This document shows positions 46,775-56,529 of a DNA stretch of 64,000 bases, piece after piece. The DNA is from Massilia rhizosphaerae. Lineage in GTDB: Bacteria; Pseudomonadota; Gammaproteobacteria; Burkholderiales; Burkholderiaceae_D. The first letter of the stretch is position 1, and every line of letters begins with the position of its first letter. A program made the position numbers and the translations under genes. The notes under the pieces were generated by a model. It made no database searches and was not told the origin of the DNA. It worked only from the letters and a program-made list of their open reading frames with translations. The stretch lies in NCBI RefSeq assembly GCF_016093545.1, contig NZ_JADKYX010000002.1:434001-498000 (forward strand). The letters run 5' to 3'.

Positions 46775-47278
46775 ATGACCCATACCTTCAGACCGTCAGT
46801 CACCGTCGCCGCGATCATCGAGCGCGAAGGCCGTTTCCTGCTGATCGAAGAAGAAACCAGCGACGGCATCCGCCTGAACCAGCCGGCCGGCCACCTCGAC
46901 CCGCACGAATCGCTCGAACAGGCGGTGATCCGCGAGGCGATGGAAGAGACGGCGCACGAGTTCATCCCGGAAGCCCTCGTCGGCATGTACCTGTCGCGCT
47001 ACCACTCGAAGTCGCGCGGGCATGACGTGACCTATCTGCGCTTCACGTTCTGCGGCAAGGCGGGCAAGCAGTACGACCAGGCGCTCGACCACGGCATCCT
47101 GCGCACCTTGTGGCTGACGCGCGACGAACTGGCCGCGTGCCGCGAGCGCCACCGCAGCCCCATCGTCCTGAAATGCGTGGACGATTACCTGGCGGGCAAG
47201 CGCACCTCGCTGGACCTGCTGTACACGGACCATTCCGTGTTCGACAACGGACTCACCATCAAACCGGACGTAACCTGA
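46775..47278 (+). CDS. nudJ: NUDIX hydrolase, NudJ-like
   Basis: A 167-residue NUDIX hydrolase. The box begins [20 protein letters not shown] and ends TAHE, keeping the REXXEE core. In E. coli nudJ lies just upstream of mnmA as here (1 bp gap), and NudJ removes phosphate from thiamine pyrimidine pyrophosphates and nucleotides. AAGGA precedes the chosen ATG by 5 nt; an upstream open frame lacks support. Confidence 0.88.
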   Translation: MTHTFRPSVTVAAIIEREGRFLLIEEETSDGIRLNQPAGHLDPHESLEQAVIREAMEETAHEFIPEALVGMYLSRYHSKSRGHDVTYLRFTFCGKAGKQYDQALDHGILRTLWLTRDELAACRERHRSPIVLKCVDDYLAGKRTSLDLLYTDHSVFDNGLTIKPDVT

Positions 47279-47279
47279 A

Positions 47280-48389
47280 ATGAGCAAAAAGAAAGTCGTG
47301 ATCGGGATGTCGGGCGGCGTCGACTCCTCGGTCGCGGCCTGGATGCTGAAGGAACAGGGCTATGAAGTCGTCGGCCTGTTCATGAAGAACTGGGAAGACG
47401 ACGACGATTCCGAATACTGTTCCTCGCGCCAGGACTGGATCGACGCGGCCAGCGTCGCCGACGTCGTCGGCGTGGACATCGAGGCCGTGAACTTCGCCGC
47501 CGAATACAAGGACCGCGTGTTCGCGGAATTCCTGCGCGAATACCAGGCCGGCCGCACGCCCAACCCGGACGTGCTGTGCAACGCCGAGATCAAGTTCAAG
47601 GCCTTCCTCGACCACGCCATGAAGCTGGGCGCCGACCTGATCGCGACCGGCCACTATGCGCGCGTGCGCCAGAACGGCGCCACCGGCAAGTTCGAGCTGC
47701 TCAAGGCCCTCGATTCGACCAAGGACCAGAGCTACTTCCTGCACCGCCTGAACCAGGCGCAGTTGTCGAAATCGCTGTTCCCGCTGGGCGAGATCGCGAA
47801 GACGGAAGTGCGCAAGATCGCGGAACAACTGAACCTGCCGAACGCGGCGAAGAAGGACTCGACGGGCATCTGCTTCATCGGCGAGCGCCCGTTCCGCGAA
47901 TTCCTCGGCCGCTACCTGCAGCACAAGCCGGGGCCGATCAAGCTCGATAACGGCCAGACGGTGGGCGAGCACGTGGGCCTGTCGTTCTACACGCTGGGCC
48001 AGCGCAAGGGCATCGGCATCGGCGGCCTGAAGTCGCACAAGAATGCCGACGGCACGAGCGAGCCGTGGTTCGTGGCGCGCAAGGACATCGCCGCCAACAC
48101 GCTGTACATCGTGCAGGGCCACGATCACCCGTGGCTGCTGTCGGCCAGCCTGGGCGCCGGCCAGGCCAGCTGGATCGCGGGTGAGCCTCCGGAGGCCCGT
48201 GCGCTATCGGCCAAGACGCGCTACCGCCAGGCCGACGTGCCCTGCACGGTCGCGCCCGACGGGCCGGACCGCTTCACGCTGGCCTTCACCGACCCGCAAT
48301 GGGCGGTGACGCCGGGCCAGTCGGCGGTGCTGTACGACGGCGACGTCTGCCTGGGCGGTGGCATTATCGACACGGCGAGCGCGGCCTGA
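47280..48389 (+). CDS. mnmA: tRNA-specific 2-thiouridylase MnmA
   Basis: A 369-residue enzyme that makes 2-thiouridine at U34 of Lys, Glu and Gln tRNAs. The ATP pyrophosphatase loop is [13 protein letters not shown], the catalytic Cys pair lies in [12 protein letters not shown] and [14 protein letters not shown], and the C-terminal beta-barrel is present. It starts one base after the nudJ-like stop and is probably co-transcribed with it. Confidence 0.97.
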   Translation: MSKKKVVIGMSGGVDSSVAAWMLKEQGYEVVGLFMKNWEDDDDSEYCSSRQDWIDAASVADVVGVDIEAVNFAAEYKDRVFAEFLREYQAGRTPNPDVLCNAEIKFKAFLDHAMKLGADLIATGHYARVRQNGATGKFELLKALDSTKDQSYFLHRLNQAQLSKSLFPLGEIAKTEVRKIAEQLNLPNAAKKDSTGICFIGERPFREFLGRYLQHKPGPIKLDNGQTVGEHVGLSFYTLGQRKGIGIGGLKSHKNADGTSEPWFVARKDIAANTLYIVQGHDHPWLLSASLGAGQASWIAGEPPEARALSAKTRYRQADVPCTVAPDGPDRFTLAFTDPQWAVTPGQSAVLYDGDVCLGGGIIDTASAA

Positions 48390-48512
48390 TTGTTGCGTTC
48401 CCCCCGCAGCCGCAGCATTTTTGTTCGCGATTGCCATTTGTCCATCGCATCCGACATAAAAATGCCGTAATCTTCAGTTATATTGCTGGTTGGAAATTAA
48501 CGGGGAATTGCA

Positions 48513-48992
48513 ATGGCTGAAGACATCGTCAACAACGCGACCGAGGTGCTGTCCTTCCGTCTGGGCGGCGAGGAATACGCGATCAGCATCCTGAAGGTTC
48601 AGGAAATCCGCGGCTACGACGCCGTCACGCGCATCGCCAACGCGCCCGAGTACCTGAAGGGCGTCGTCAACCTGCGCGGCATCATCGTGCCGATCGTCGA
48701 CATGCGCATCAAGTTCAACGTCGGCGCGCCGACGTATGACGCGTTCACGGTCGTGATCGTCCTGAACATCAACAACCACACGATCGGCATGGTGGTGGAC
48801 AGCGTCTCGGACGTCGTCACCCTGACGCCGGACCAGATCAAGCCGGCCCCGGACCTCGGCGCCACCGTGTCGGGCGAATACCTGCGCGGCCTCGGCACCG
48901 TGGGCGAGCGCATGCTGATCATGCTCGACATCGACAAGCTGCTCGGCTCCGAGGAGATGGGGCTGCTGGCGGCGGCGAAAGAGGCGGCCTGA
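48513..48992 (+). CDS. cheW: Chemotaxis adaptor protein CheW
   Basis: A 159-residue CheW-domain protein: [49 protein letters not shown]. It links chemoreceptors to the kinase CheA. No other che genes are next to it, but a chemoreceptor lies 1.5 kb downstream. It converges on the atypical receiver gene with 12 bp between, where a GC-rich hairpin (48998-49015) lacks a T-run. Confidence 0.93.
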   Translation: MAEDIVNNATEVLSFRLGGEEYAISILKVQEIRGYDAVTRIANAPEYLKGVVNLRGIIVPIVDMRIKFNVGAPTYDAFTVVIVLNINNHTIGMVVDSVSDVVTLTPDQIKPAPDLGATVSGEYLRGLGTVGERMLIMLDIDKLLGSEEMGLLAAAKEAA

Positions 48993-49004
48993 CCCCGGCG
49001 GCGC

Positions 49005-49388
49005 TCACGCGCCGCGGTGCTTCTTGACGATCGAAATGACGGTGTTGCGGATCGTCCGCAGCACCGTGTCGGCCTTGAACGGCTTGACGATGAACCCGTG
49101 CACGCCGCCCGCGAGCGCGGCCTGGATGGCGGGTGCGTCGAGCGTGCCGGACACCATGAAGATCAGCGTTTTCGGCAGTTGCGTGCGCAGCTGGCCGACG
49201 GCTTCCTGGCCGTCCTCGAACTGCTCGCGCGCGATGCAGAAGATGTGAGGCTGGTGCTTGAGGGCGAGCGCGAATCCGGCCGAGGCCGTATGGGCCTGGC
49301 CGGCCACGTCGTAGCCGCCGTCGGTGAGCACGGTGTTGAGCAGGCCGCGCGCGACGGCGCTGCCGTCCACGATGATCGCCTTGAGCAT
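49005..49388 (-). CDS. Receiver-domain protein lacking the phosphoacceptor Asp
   Basis: A 127-residue stand-alone receiver fold: KAIIVDGSAVARGLLNTVL opens it (one acidic residue instead of the usual pair), the third strand reads PHIFCIAREQFEDGQE with Ala where the phosphorylated Asp should be, while the switch Ser (MVSGTLD) and the Lys (IVKPF) remain. It is probably a pseudo-receiver that binds partners without phosphorylation. The start (MLKAI) is set by AAAGGA upstream. It lies 16 bp after the Xni-like gene in one transcript and converges on cheW. Confidence 0.8.
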   Translation of the reverse strand: MLKAIIVDGSAVARGLLNTVLTDGGYDVAGQAHTASAGFALALKHQPHIFCIAREQFEDGQEAVGQLRTQLPKTLIFMVSGTLDAPAIQAALAGGVHGFIVKPFKADTVLRTIRNTVISIVKKHRGA

Positions 49389-49404
49389 CGGTTTCCTTTC
49401 CACG

Positions 49405-50181
49405 TCAATCGGCCTCGTAGGCCAGCATGTTCCACGTGACGCCCAGGCGCACGTCGGTCTTCAATTGCACGAGCTTGCGCGACACCTCCAGGATCTCGCG
49501 TTCCGCACGCAGCCGTTCGCCCAGCGGGGTCTTGAGGATGCCGGCGCCCGCCATGACGGCGTCCAGGTCGCCGTAGGCATTGAGCAGGCGCGCGGCCGTC
49601 TTCATGCCGATCTTCGACACGCCCGGCACGCCGTCCGTCGGGTCGCCCATCAGCGCCAGCAGGTCGTGCAGGCGCTCCGGCGCGACGCCGAACCGGTTGC
49701 GCACCCACGCGTCGTCGTGCCACTCGCCCTTGAAATGATCCCACACCAGCGCGCCATGCGCGATCAGGGGGTGCAGGTCCTTGTCGGTGGTGGCGACGAC
49801 GGCGTCGCCGCGCCCTTCCGCCAGCCAGCGCAGCACGCCGGTGCCGATGACGTCGTCGGCCTCGACCTCGGGTAGCATCAACACGTGCAGGCCGGCCTTG
49901 CGCAGGCGCTCGTGGAATTCCGGCAGCGCTTCGCGCAGCACGCCCGGCATCGGCGCGCGGCCTTCGCGGTAGCGCGGATAGAGGGCGTGGCGCCACGTGG
50001 CGCCGCCGTAGTCGAACGCGGCCAGCACGTGCGTCGGCGCGTGCGCTTCGAGCAGGTTGCGGAACGACGAGAACGCGTGGCGCAGGGCGATGCTCGCCTT
50101 GAGGTCGGAGTCCGGCTCGGGACTCGCCTCGTACACGCGCCGTACGATGTTCAGGCCGTCGATGGCCAGCAGCTTTGCCAT
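49405..50181 (-). CDS. 5'-3' exonuclease / flap endonuclease, Xni (ExoIX) type
   Basis: A 258-residue PIN-like nuclease. Metal-binding acids are in LLAIDGLNIVRRVYE, LAAFDYGG, LPEVEADDVIGTG and ATTDKDLHPL; the helix-3-turn-helix DNA-binding motif is MGDPTDGVPGVSKIGMKTAA. It corresponds to the N-terminal nuclease of Pol I but stands alone, as Xni does. It is followed by the degenerate receiver gene. A role in Okazaki-fragment or flap processing is expected from the family. Confidence 0.88.
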   Translation of the reverse strand: MAKLLAIDGLNIVRRVYEASPEPDSDLKASIALRHAFSSFRNLLEAHAPTHVLAAFDYGGATWRHALYPRYREGRAPMPGVLREALPEFHERLRKAGLHVLMLPEVEADDVIGTGVLRWLAEGRGDAVVATTDKDLHPLIAHGALVWDHFKGEWHDDAWVRNRFGVAPERLHDLLALMGDPTDGVPGVSKIGMKTAARLLNAYGDLDAVMAGAGILKTPLGERLRAEREILEVSRKLVQLKTDVRLGVTWNMLAYEAD

Positions 50182-50459
50182 ATTCAGGGCCCGGCGTGAG
50201 AAAGGCGGTAGCTTAGCATTGTTGGGTGCCGATCAGAAGCAAAGTGGCAACGACAGGTTCCGGTACGCCATATGCACGAGCACATACACCATATATCGCC
50301 ACCAAGATCAGCAAATTGAACATTTCCAAGACTATAAAAGATCGTTGTAGGGATGCCGCGTCAAGGTGCGGAATTTGAGGAAAATCACTAATTACAGACA
50401 TCATCCAATTCATCCCTGATTACACTCAATATACCTTTCCACAAATCAATTTCACACCC

Positions 50460-52379
50460 ATGAAATTCCGTCAACTCGGCATCCGCACCAAGCTCATGCT
50501 CAGCATGGGTGTGTGCCTGCTCGTATTCATCGCCATTTCTTCCACGTTGTCGATCTCGATGACCAGTGCGCAGATGCGCGAACGCGTCGTCGCCAGCGAA
50601 TTGCCGGCCCAGATCAGCGCGATCCGCAACGACATCCAGCGCCAGATCGCGGAACCCGCCGCGATCTCGCAGACGCTGGCGAACAACACCTTCCTGCAGG
50701 CGTGGGAAGACGCCGGCAATCCGGACGACGGCCTGGCGGCCTGGATGGCGCAGGCCAAGCGCCTGCAGCAATCCAACCACGCGGCGACCGTGTTCTGGGT
50801 GTCGGACGGCACCTCGAAATACTTTACGGAAAAGGGCCTGGAACGCACGATCGACAAGGCATCGAGCAAGGACGCCTGGTTCAAGACCTTCCTCGACAGC
50901 AATGTGCCATACCGGCTGGACCTGGACAAGGATGCCGGTTCGGACGTCTACATGCTGTTCATCAACACGCGTGTGCAGACGCCGCAGGGCAAGCTGGCCA
51001 TCGCCGGCCTGGGTCTCTCCGCCGACGCGCTGGCGAACAGCATCCGCAACTACCGCCTCGGCAAGTCCGGCTACGTCTACCTGGTGAACCAGGCCGGCGT
51101 ACTGATGGTCCACCGCGACCGCACCCTGCTCGACGGCCACCACACCCTCGACAAGCAGCCCGGCTTCTCGCCCGAACTGGTGCGTTCGCTGCTGGGCAAG
51201 CAGCCGTTCGCGTCGGCGCACTACGACGCCCCGACGGGCCGCCAGTTCGTCGCGTCGTCGTACGTGCCGGAACTCGACCTGTACGTCGTGGCCGAGGTGC
51301 CGGAAGCGGAGGTGCTGGGCAATATCGGGCGCACGGCCGCGGTGTCCGCCATCATCGCGGCCCTCGCCGGCGGCGCGGTGGGGCTCGCCGCGATCTGGTT
51401 CGTGGCCGGCGCCATCTCGGCGCCGGTGATGGGCGCGGCCGGCATGCTGGGCGAAATCGCCGACGGCGACGGCGATCTCAGCCGTCGTCTGGAAGCGGAC
51501 GGCGAAGACGAAGTGGGCAAGCTGGCGCAGGCGTTCAACCGCTTCGTCGGCTCGCTCAGCGGCACGATCGGCAAGGTGCGCGACAGCAGCCACGTGATCG
51601 CCGGGGCCACCGAGGAAATCGCGCGCGGCAATCTGGACCTGTCCACGCGCACGGAGGCGCAGGCGTCGAGCATCGAAGAGACGGCGGCTGCGATGGAAGA
51701 ACTGACGACGACCGTGCGCAACAACGCGGAGCACGCGATCGAGGCGAACCGCCTCGTGTCCGAGACGGCGCAATCGGCCGAAAAAGGCGGCGCCGTGGTG
51801 GCGGAAGTCGTGCGCACGATGGGCGCCATCACGGAAAGCTCGCGCAAGATTTCCGAGATCATCGGCGTCATCGACGGCATCGCCTTCCAGACCAATATCC
51901 TCGCTTTGAACGCGGCCGTGGAAGCGGCCAGGGCCGGCGAACAGGGCCGCGGCTTCGCCGTCGTCGCCGGCGAAGTGCGCACGCTGGCCCAGCGATCCGC
52001 CGCGGCATCGAAGGAGATCCGCCAGCTGATCCTGGACTCCGTCGCCAAGGTCGATGCCGGCAGCGCGCTGGCCGACGGCGCCGGCCACGCGATGGAAGCG
52101 ATCGTCGCGTCCGTGCGGCGCGCGGAAGTCCTGATGCGTGACATCGCGGCGTCGAGCCAGGAACAGAGCACGGGCATCGCCCAGGTCAACCAGGCCATCG
52201 CCCAGATGGACGACGCGACCCAGCAGAACGCGGCCCTCGTCGAGGAAGCCGCCGCCGCCGCGGCCGCGCTGCAGGAACAGGCGCGCGAGCTGGACGCCGT
52301 CGTCCGCACGTTCAAGCTGGCCGCGAACACGACCCCGTCCCTCCCCGCGCCCGCAAACCGCAAACGCCTGCCGGCATAA
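50460..52379 (+). CDS. Methyl-accepting chemotaxis protein
   Basis: A 639-residue chemoreceptor. TM1 ([20 protein letters not shown]) is near the N-terminus, then a ~250-residue periplasmic Cache-type sensor ([19 protein letters not shown]), TM2 ([20 protein letters not shown]), HAMP, and the signalling hairpin with tip [20 protein letters not shown] and [19 protein letters not shown]. It lacks a CheR/CheB pentapeptide at the C-terminus. cheW lies 1.5 kb upstream. Its stop is followed within 3 bp by a dispersed repeat. The ligand is unknown. Confidence 0.92.
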   Translation: MKFRQLGIRTKLMLSMGVCLLVFIAISSTLSISMTSAQMRERVVASELPAQISAIRNDIQRQIAEPAAISQTLANNTFLQAWEDAGNPDDGLAAWMAQAKRLQQSNHAATVFWVSDGTSKYFTEKGLERTIDKASSKDAWFKTFLDSNVPYRLDLDKDAGSDVYMLFINTRVQTPQGKLAIAGLGLSADALANSIRNYRLGKSGYVYLVNQAGVLMVHRDRTLLDGHHTLDKQPGFSPELVRSLLGKQPFASAHYDAPTGRQFVASSYVPELDLYVVAEVPEAEVLGNIGRTAAVSAIIAALAGGAVGLAAIWFVAGAISAPVMGAAGMLGEIADGDGDLSRRLEADGEDEVGKLAQAFNRFVGSLSGTIGKVRDSSHVIAGATEEIARGNLDLSTRTEAQASSIEETAAAMEELTTTVRNNAEHAIEANRLVSETAQSAEKGGAVVAEVVRTMGAITESSRKISEIIGVIDGIAFQTNILALNAAVEAARAGEQGRGFAVVAGEVRTLAQRSAAASKEIRQLILDSVAKVDAGSALADGAGHAMEAIVASVRRAEVLMRDIAASSQEQSTGIAQVNQAIAQMDDATQQNAALVEEAAAAAAALQEQARELDAVVRTFKLAANTTPSLPAPANRKRLPA

Positions 52380-52707
52380 ATTCGGGGTCAGAGCATATTT
52401 CGGCTCGAATTCGGGGTCAGAGCACATTTCGGATCAATTTCCTGACGGGTCGTTCCTCACCTGTGCATGGCTGTGGGGCGCCGCGAGGATTCGCAATGCG
52501 CAGGGCTGGAACCTCGACGGCTGACGCACAAACTTGCCTCGTGGACCGTGCCCTAAAAAGTGCTCTGACCCCGAATTTCGAACAAATCGTGCTCTGACCC
52601 CGAATTTGCGGTGGCGCGTTTGCACGCTTTCCCACGCTTCGGTACTATGCCCTGTTGCAACTTTTACCCAAGGTTGCTCACTCAACCGTCCCGTGGAGAA
52701 CAAACCA
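52380..52707. repeat. TCGGGGTCAGAGC repeats, array 3 (4 copies)
   Basis: Exact copies are at 52382 and 52411 (forward) and 52562 and 52591 (reverse). Both pairs are spaced exactly 29 bp, and they flank a 138-bp unique core, giving a symmetric ~220-bp element directly after the chemoreceptor stop. The core differs from that of array 2. About 100 bp remain before the next gene, where its promoter should be. No ORF of substance is present. Confidence 0.85.
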
Positions 52708-54642
52708 ATGCCGCGTTACCGTCCGCCTGCCCTGTCCGTCCTTTCCCTCCTGCTTGCCACCGCCTTCGCCACCTGCGCGCAGGCCCAGACCGCGCCGATG
52801 GCGCCGGACATCCCCGCCGAGAAATTCGAGACGACGGTCCCGAACGCCGACTACGTCAAGCGCGACGTCATGATCCCCATGCGCGACGGCGTCAAGCTGC
52901 ACACCGTGATCGTGATCCCGAAGAGCGTCATGGCCGGCAAGGCGCCGATCATGCTGACCCGCACCCCGTACGACGCCACCCACCGCGCGGAACGCATGCA
53001 GAGCCCGCACATGATGTCGGAGCTCGGCGACGGCGACGATGCCTTCGTCGAGAACGGCTATATCCGCGTGTTCCAGGACGTGCGCGGCAAATACGGTTCG
53101 GAAGGCGATTACGTGATGACGCGCCCGGTGCGCGGCCCGCTGAACAACACCCCGGTCGACCACACGACGGACGCCTGGGACACGATCGACTGGCTCGTCA
53201 AGAACGTCCCGCAGTCGAACGGCAAGGTCGGCATGGTCGGCTCGTCGTACGAAGGTTTTACCGTGCTGATGGCCCTCGTGGACCCGCACCCGGCCCTGAA
53301 GGCGGCCGTGCCGATGAGCCCCATGGTCGACGGCTGGCGCGGCGACGACTGGTTCCACAACGGCGCGTTTCGCAACTCGAACCTCGCCTACATCGCCGGC
53401 CAGAACGCGGCGCGCGGCGAAGGCGAGAAGATCGTCACCGGCATCAATGACGACTACGAGGCGTTCCTGCGCGCGGGGTCGACGTCGGACTTCGCCCACC
53501 TGTACGGCGTCGACCGGCTGAACTTCACGAAAAAACTGTTCGAGCACCCGGCCTACGACAGCTACTGGCAGGAGCAGGCGCTGGACAAGATCCTCGCCAG
53601 GCGCGCGCTGAAGGTGCCCACGATGACCGTCGTCGGCCGCTGGGACCAGGAAGACATCTACGGCGCCTACGCGACCTACGCCGCCGTCGAACCGCAGGAC
53701 AAGACGAACACGATGAATTCGCTGGTGGTCGGCCCGTGGCGCCACAGCGGCGTCAATTACGAGGGCTCGACGCTGGGCGCGCTGAAATTCACGGGCGACA
53801 CCGCGCGCGAATTCCGCCGCGAGGTCATGCTCCCGTTCTTCGACCAATACCTCAAGGACGGCGCGCCCGCGTTCGACACGCCGCCCGTGTGGTCGTACCA
53901 GACCGGCGTGAACCGCTGGCGCCGCCTCGACCGGTGGCCGCTCGCGGCCGCAATCACGCCGCTGTACCTGAAGCCGGGCTTCGGCCTCGGGTTCGACAAG
54001 AGCGATGGCAAGGCCGACAAAGCCACCGCGTTCGACGAATACGTGTCCGATCCGGCCAAGCCGGTGCCGTTCGTGCCCCGTCCCGTGCACATGGGCGACA
54101 GCAACGTCTGGAAGCCGTGGCTGGTGACCGACCAGCGCGGCGATTCGGACCGTCCGGACGTGCTGACCTACACAAGCGCCCCGCTCACCGCGCCGTTGCA
54201 GCTGGCCGGCCAGCCGATGGTCGACCTGTTCGCGTCGACGTCGGGCACGGACAGCGACTGGGTCGTCAAGCTGATCGACGTGTATCCGGACGAAGTCGCA
54301 GCGCAGCCGGCGCTGGGCGGCTACGAGCTGCCGATCGCGATGGACATCTTCCGCGGCCGCTACTACCAGGGCCTCGACAAGCCGGCCGCGATCCCCGCGA
54401 ACAAGGCCGAGCGCTATCGCTTCGCGCTGCCCAACGTCGACCACGTGTTCCTGCCGGGCCACCGGATCATGGTGCAGATCCAGTCCAGCTGGTTCCCGCT
54501 GTACGACCGCAATCCGCAGACCTTCGTGCCGAACATCTTCTACGCCAAGCCGGGCGATTATCGCAAGGCGACGCAGCGCGTCTATCACGCGCCGGGGCTG
54601 GAGAGCGCGATCGAGCTGCCGGTGGTGCAGGCCGCGAAATAA
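52708..54642 (+). CDS. CocE/NonD family hydrolase, exported
   Basis: A 644-residue secreted alpha/beta hydrolase of the S15/CocE type. A signal peptide (LSVLSLLLATAFATCAQA) is followed by the catalytic domain (VKRDVMIPMRDGVKLHTVIV; nucleophile Ser in GMVGSSYEGF; Asp likely in VGRWDQEDIYGAY; His in VGPWRHSG) and the C-terminal beta-sandwich (DSDWVVKLIDVYPDE). GGAGA precedes the ATG. Members hydrolyse esters, beta-lactam side chains or X-Pro peptides; the substrate cannot be told. Confidence 0.9.
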   Translation: MPRYRPPALSVLSLLLATAFATCAQAQTAPMAPDIPAEKFETTVPNADYVKRDVMIPMRDGVKLHTVIVIPKSVMAGKAPIMLTRTPYDATHRAERMQSPHMMSELGDGDDAFVENGYIRVFQDVRGKYGSEGDYVMTRPVRGPLNNTPVDHTTDAWDTIDWLVKNVPQSNGKVGMVGSSYEGFTVLMALVDPHPALKAAVPMSPMVDGWRGDDWFHNGAFRNSNLAYIAGQNAARGEGEKIVTGINDDYEAFLRAGSTSDFAHLYGVDRLNFTKKLFEHPAYDSYWQEQALDKILARRALKVPTMTVVGRWDQEDIYGAYATYAAVEPQDKTNTMNSLVVGPWRHSGVNYEGSTLGALKFTGDTAREFRREVMLPFFDQYLKDGAPAFDTPPVWSYQTGVNRWRRLDRWPLAAAITPLYLKPGFGLGFDKSDGKADKATAFDEYVSDPAKPVPFVPRPVHMGDSNVWKPWLVTDQRGDSDRPDVLTYTSAPLTAPLQLAGQPMVDLFASTSGTDSDWVVKLIDVYPDEVAAQPALGGYELPIAMDIFRGRYYQGLDKPAAIPANKAERYRFALPNVDHVFLPGHRIMVQIQSSWFPLYDRNPQTFVPNIFYAKPGDYRKATQRVYHAPGLESAIELPVVQAAK

Positions 54643-54774
54643 CCGGCGCGGCACGCCGGCCAGGTCATGCATTGTGGCTGGCCGGCGACACACATGTTAA
54701 ATCCTTAGGACTTTCGCGGGCGGCGCGGTAGGCTGTCGATACGCTTTCCGTTGCCGATTCACGAGGTCCTCTCC

Positions 54775-55365
54775 ATGAAGTTCATCGTCTCCGCCGGCGC
54801 CCTGCTGCTGGCCAGTACGCTCGCCCACGCCCAGACCGCCCACTGGGCATTCAGCTACACGGGTTTCTACGACCAGGAAGCGGGCGCCTTCCTGCCCGAC
54901 ATGCACATCGACGGTTCGTTCAGCGGCGTCGACGCGAACGGCGACGGCGTGCTGGAACGCGGCGAGCTGACGTCCCTGCTGGTCGACACGAAGGACTACG
55001 TGGCCTGCGCCGCCAGCACCAACGCGAACTACCACTGCGACGCCGACAGCTTCACGTTCTCCGCCGAGAGCGGCCTGGCGTTCAGCGTGAGCGAGTATTC
55101 CAGCGACCCGGAAGGCCTGTACGGCGGCGGCCATTTCGTCACGACGGGCCAGATGGTCTACGACTACCAGTTCAACCCCTACGCCAACTCGGAACATCAC
55201 CTGGCCTGGACGGACGGCACGGTGCTGACCATGACGTCGGCGCTGCCGGGGTCGACATCGGTGCCGGCCGTGCCCGAGGCGCCGGCATGGATGATGCTGC
55301 TGGCGGGCGTGGGCGGCATCGGGCTGTGGCGCCGGCGCGGCGCGGCGCGCATCCGCCCCGACTGA
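54775..55365 (+). CDS. PEP-CTERM protein with an EF-hand-like loop
   Basis: A 196-residue exported protein with a signal peptide (MKFIVSAGALLLASTLAHA) and a C-terminal sorting signal VPEAPAWMMLLAGVGGIGLW with RRR. Between them, near residues 50-70, VDANGDGVLERGEL fits the 12-residue calcium loop DxNxDGxLxxxE. A Cys pair (VACAAS, YHCDAD) may form a disulfide. It may be surface-anchored after exosortase cleavage. Function unknown. Confidence 0.8.
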   Translation: MKFIVSAGALLLASTLAHAQTAHWAFSYTGFYDQEAGAFLPDMHIDGSFSGVDANGDGVLERGELTSLLVDTKDYVACAASTNANYHCDADSFTFSAESGLAFSVSEYSSDPEGLYGGGHFVTTGQMVYDYQFNPYANSEHHLAWTDGTVLTMTSALPGSTSVPAVPEAPAWMMLLAGVGGIGLWRRRGAARIRPD

Positions 55366-55422
55366 CCGGCCACGGTTCGCCAGCGCACGGAGCGCGCCCG
55401 GCGCCCCGCCTAGACTGCGGGC

Positions 55423-56244
55423 ATGGGCGCAATCCACATCGGCATCTCGGGCTGGCGTTACGAACCCTGGCGCGGGGTGTTCTATCCGCCCGGCCTCGCG
55501 CAGGCGCGCGAGCTGGAATACGCGTCGCGCTTCGTGCCCACCATCGAGATCAACGGCTCGTTCTACGCGCTGCAGCGGCCGGAAAGCTATGCGGCGTGGT
55601 ACGACGCGACGCCGCCCGGCTTCCTGTTCGCCGTGAAGGGCAACCGCTTCCTCACCCACATGCTCAAATTGCGCGGCATCGAGACGCCGCTCGCCAACGT
55701 GCTCGCGTCGGGCGTGTTCGCGCTGCGCAAGAAGCTCGGGCCCTTCCTGTGGCAATTCCCGCCGCAACTGCGCTTCGACGCCGCCAGGGTCGAGCATTTC
55801 CTGTCCTTGCTCCCGCACGACACCGGGCGCGCACTCGACATCGCGCGCGGCCACGACGACAAGGTGGCGGGCCGCGCGCTGCTGGAGATCGACGCCGTGC
55901 GCCCGCTCCGCCACGCCGTCGAAGTGCGCCACGAGAGTTTTCGCGATCCCGCCTTCAGCGCGCTGCTGCGCAAATACGATGTGGCGCTGGTGGTGGCGGA
56001 TACGGCCGGCAAGTGGCCGGACTTCGACGAGGTGACGGCGGATTTCGTCTACGTCCGCCTGCACGGCGAGCACGAGCTGTATGCGAGCGGCTACGACGAC
56101 GAATCCTTGGCGCGTTGGGCCGCGCGCATCCGCGCGTGGGCGAAAGATGGGGATGTGGTCTGCTACTTCGACAACGACATCAAGGTCAGGGCGCCGTTCG
56201 ACGCGAAGCGGTTGATGGAGATGGTGGGCGTAAACTGGCCGTAG
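55423..56244 (+). CDS. DUF72 domain protein (YecE-like)
   Basis: A 273-residue TIM-barrel-like DUF72 protein: GISGWRYEPWRGVFYPPGL, TIEINGSFYALQRPESY, FAVKGNRFLTH, LGPFLWQFPPQLRF, VEVRHESFRDPAF, FVYVRLHGEHELYASGY and CYFDNDIKVRAPFDA are all family blocks. The biochemical role of DUF72 proteins is not established. It ends 1 bp before a GTAGGGTGGGC repeat that separates it from the convergent iron genes. Confidence 0.88.
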   Translation: MGAIHIGISGWRYEPWRGVFYPPGLAQARELEYASRFVPTIEINGSFYALQRPESYAAWYDATPPGFLFAVKGNRFLTHMLKLRGIETPLANVLASGVFALRKKLGPFLWQFPPQLRFDAARVEHFLSLLPHDTGRALDIARGHDDKVAGRALLEIDAVRPLRHAVEVRHESFRDPAFSALLRKYDVALVVADTAGKWPDFDEVTADFVYVRLHGEHELYASGYDDESLARWAARIRAWAKDGDVVCYFDNDIKVRAPFDAKRLMEMVGVNWP

Positions 56245-56245
56245 C

Positions 56246-56277
56246 CGTAGGGTGGGCACCCCGTGCCCACCCCTACG
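56246..56277. repeat. GTAGGGTGGGC palindromic repeat 3
   Basis: A single 32-bp palindromic element (GGTGGGCAC/GTGCCCACC-type arms within CGTAG...CTACG) sits between convergent genes. Its right end supplies the TAG stop of the Cys-rich iron protein on the minus strand. It probably forms a hairpin that can end transcription from both sides. Confidence 0.8.
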
Positions 56278-56527
56278 TGTGAATCTTGATGATCTTGCGG
56301 CCCTTCGCGTCCTTTTCAGGAAGCGGCTCGGTCTCGCACGTGCCGCAGCTGTCGCACCCGCTGCCGCAACTGGAATCCGTGCCGAGCCACTTCACGATCC
56401 GGCCACGGCCGGTGCCGCCCGACAGCTTGTAGACGAGCCGCTCGCGCCAGGACTTGGGCAGATACTTCGCCGCCGCATACAGCGCGGCGAAGGCGACGAT
56501 GAGACCGACGATCAGGTACTGGATCAT
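56273..56527 (-). CDS. FeoB-associated Cys-rich small membrane protein (DUF6587-like)
   Basis: An 84-residue protein: one N-terminal membrane helix (MIQYLIVGLIVAFAALYAAA), a basic stretch (KYLPKSWRERLVYKLSG), then a Cys cluster CGSGCDSCGTC near residues 54-64 and a charged tail. It starts 2 bp after the feoB stop, so it is translationally coupled; short Cys-rich proteins in this position replace FeoC in many bacteria. A role in iron or iron-sulfur sensing for FeoB is inferred. Its stop codon lies inside a dispersed repeat. Confidence 0.8.
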   Translation of the reverse strand: MIQYLIVGLIVAFAALYAAAKYLPKSWRERLVYKLSGGTGRGRIVKWLGTDSSCGSGCDSCGTCETEPLPEKDAKGRKIIKIHT

Positions 56528-56529
56528 GT

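Noticed and set aside
48998..49015. GC hairpin between cheW and the receiver gene considered as a terminator
   Set aside because: The 7-bp stem is not followed by a T-run on either strand and overlaps coding sequence of the receiver gene.
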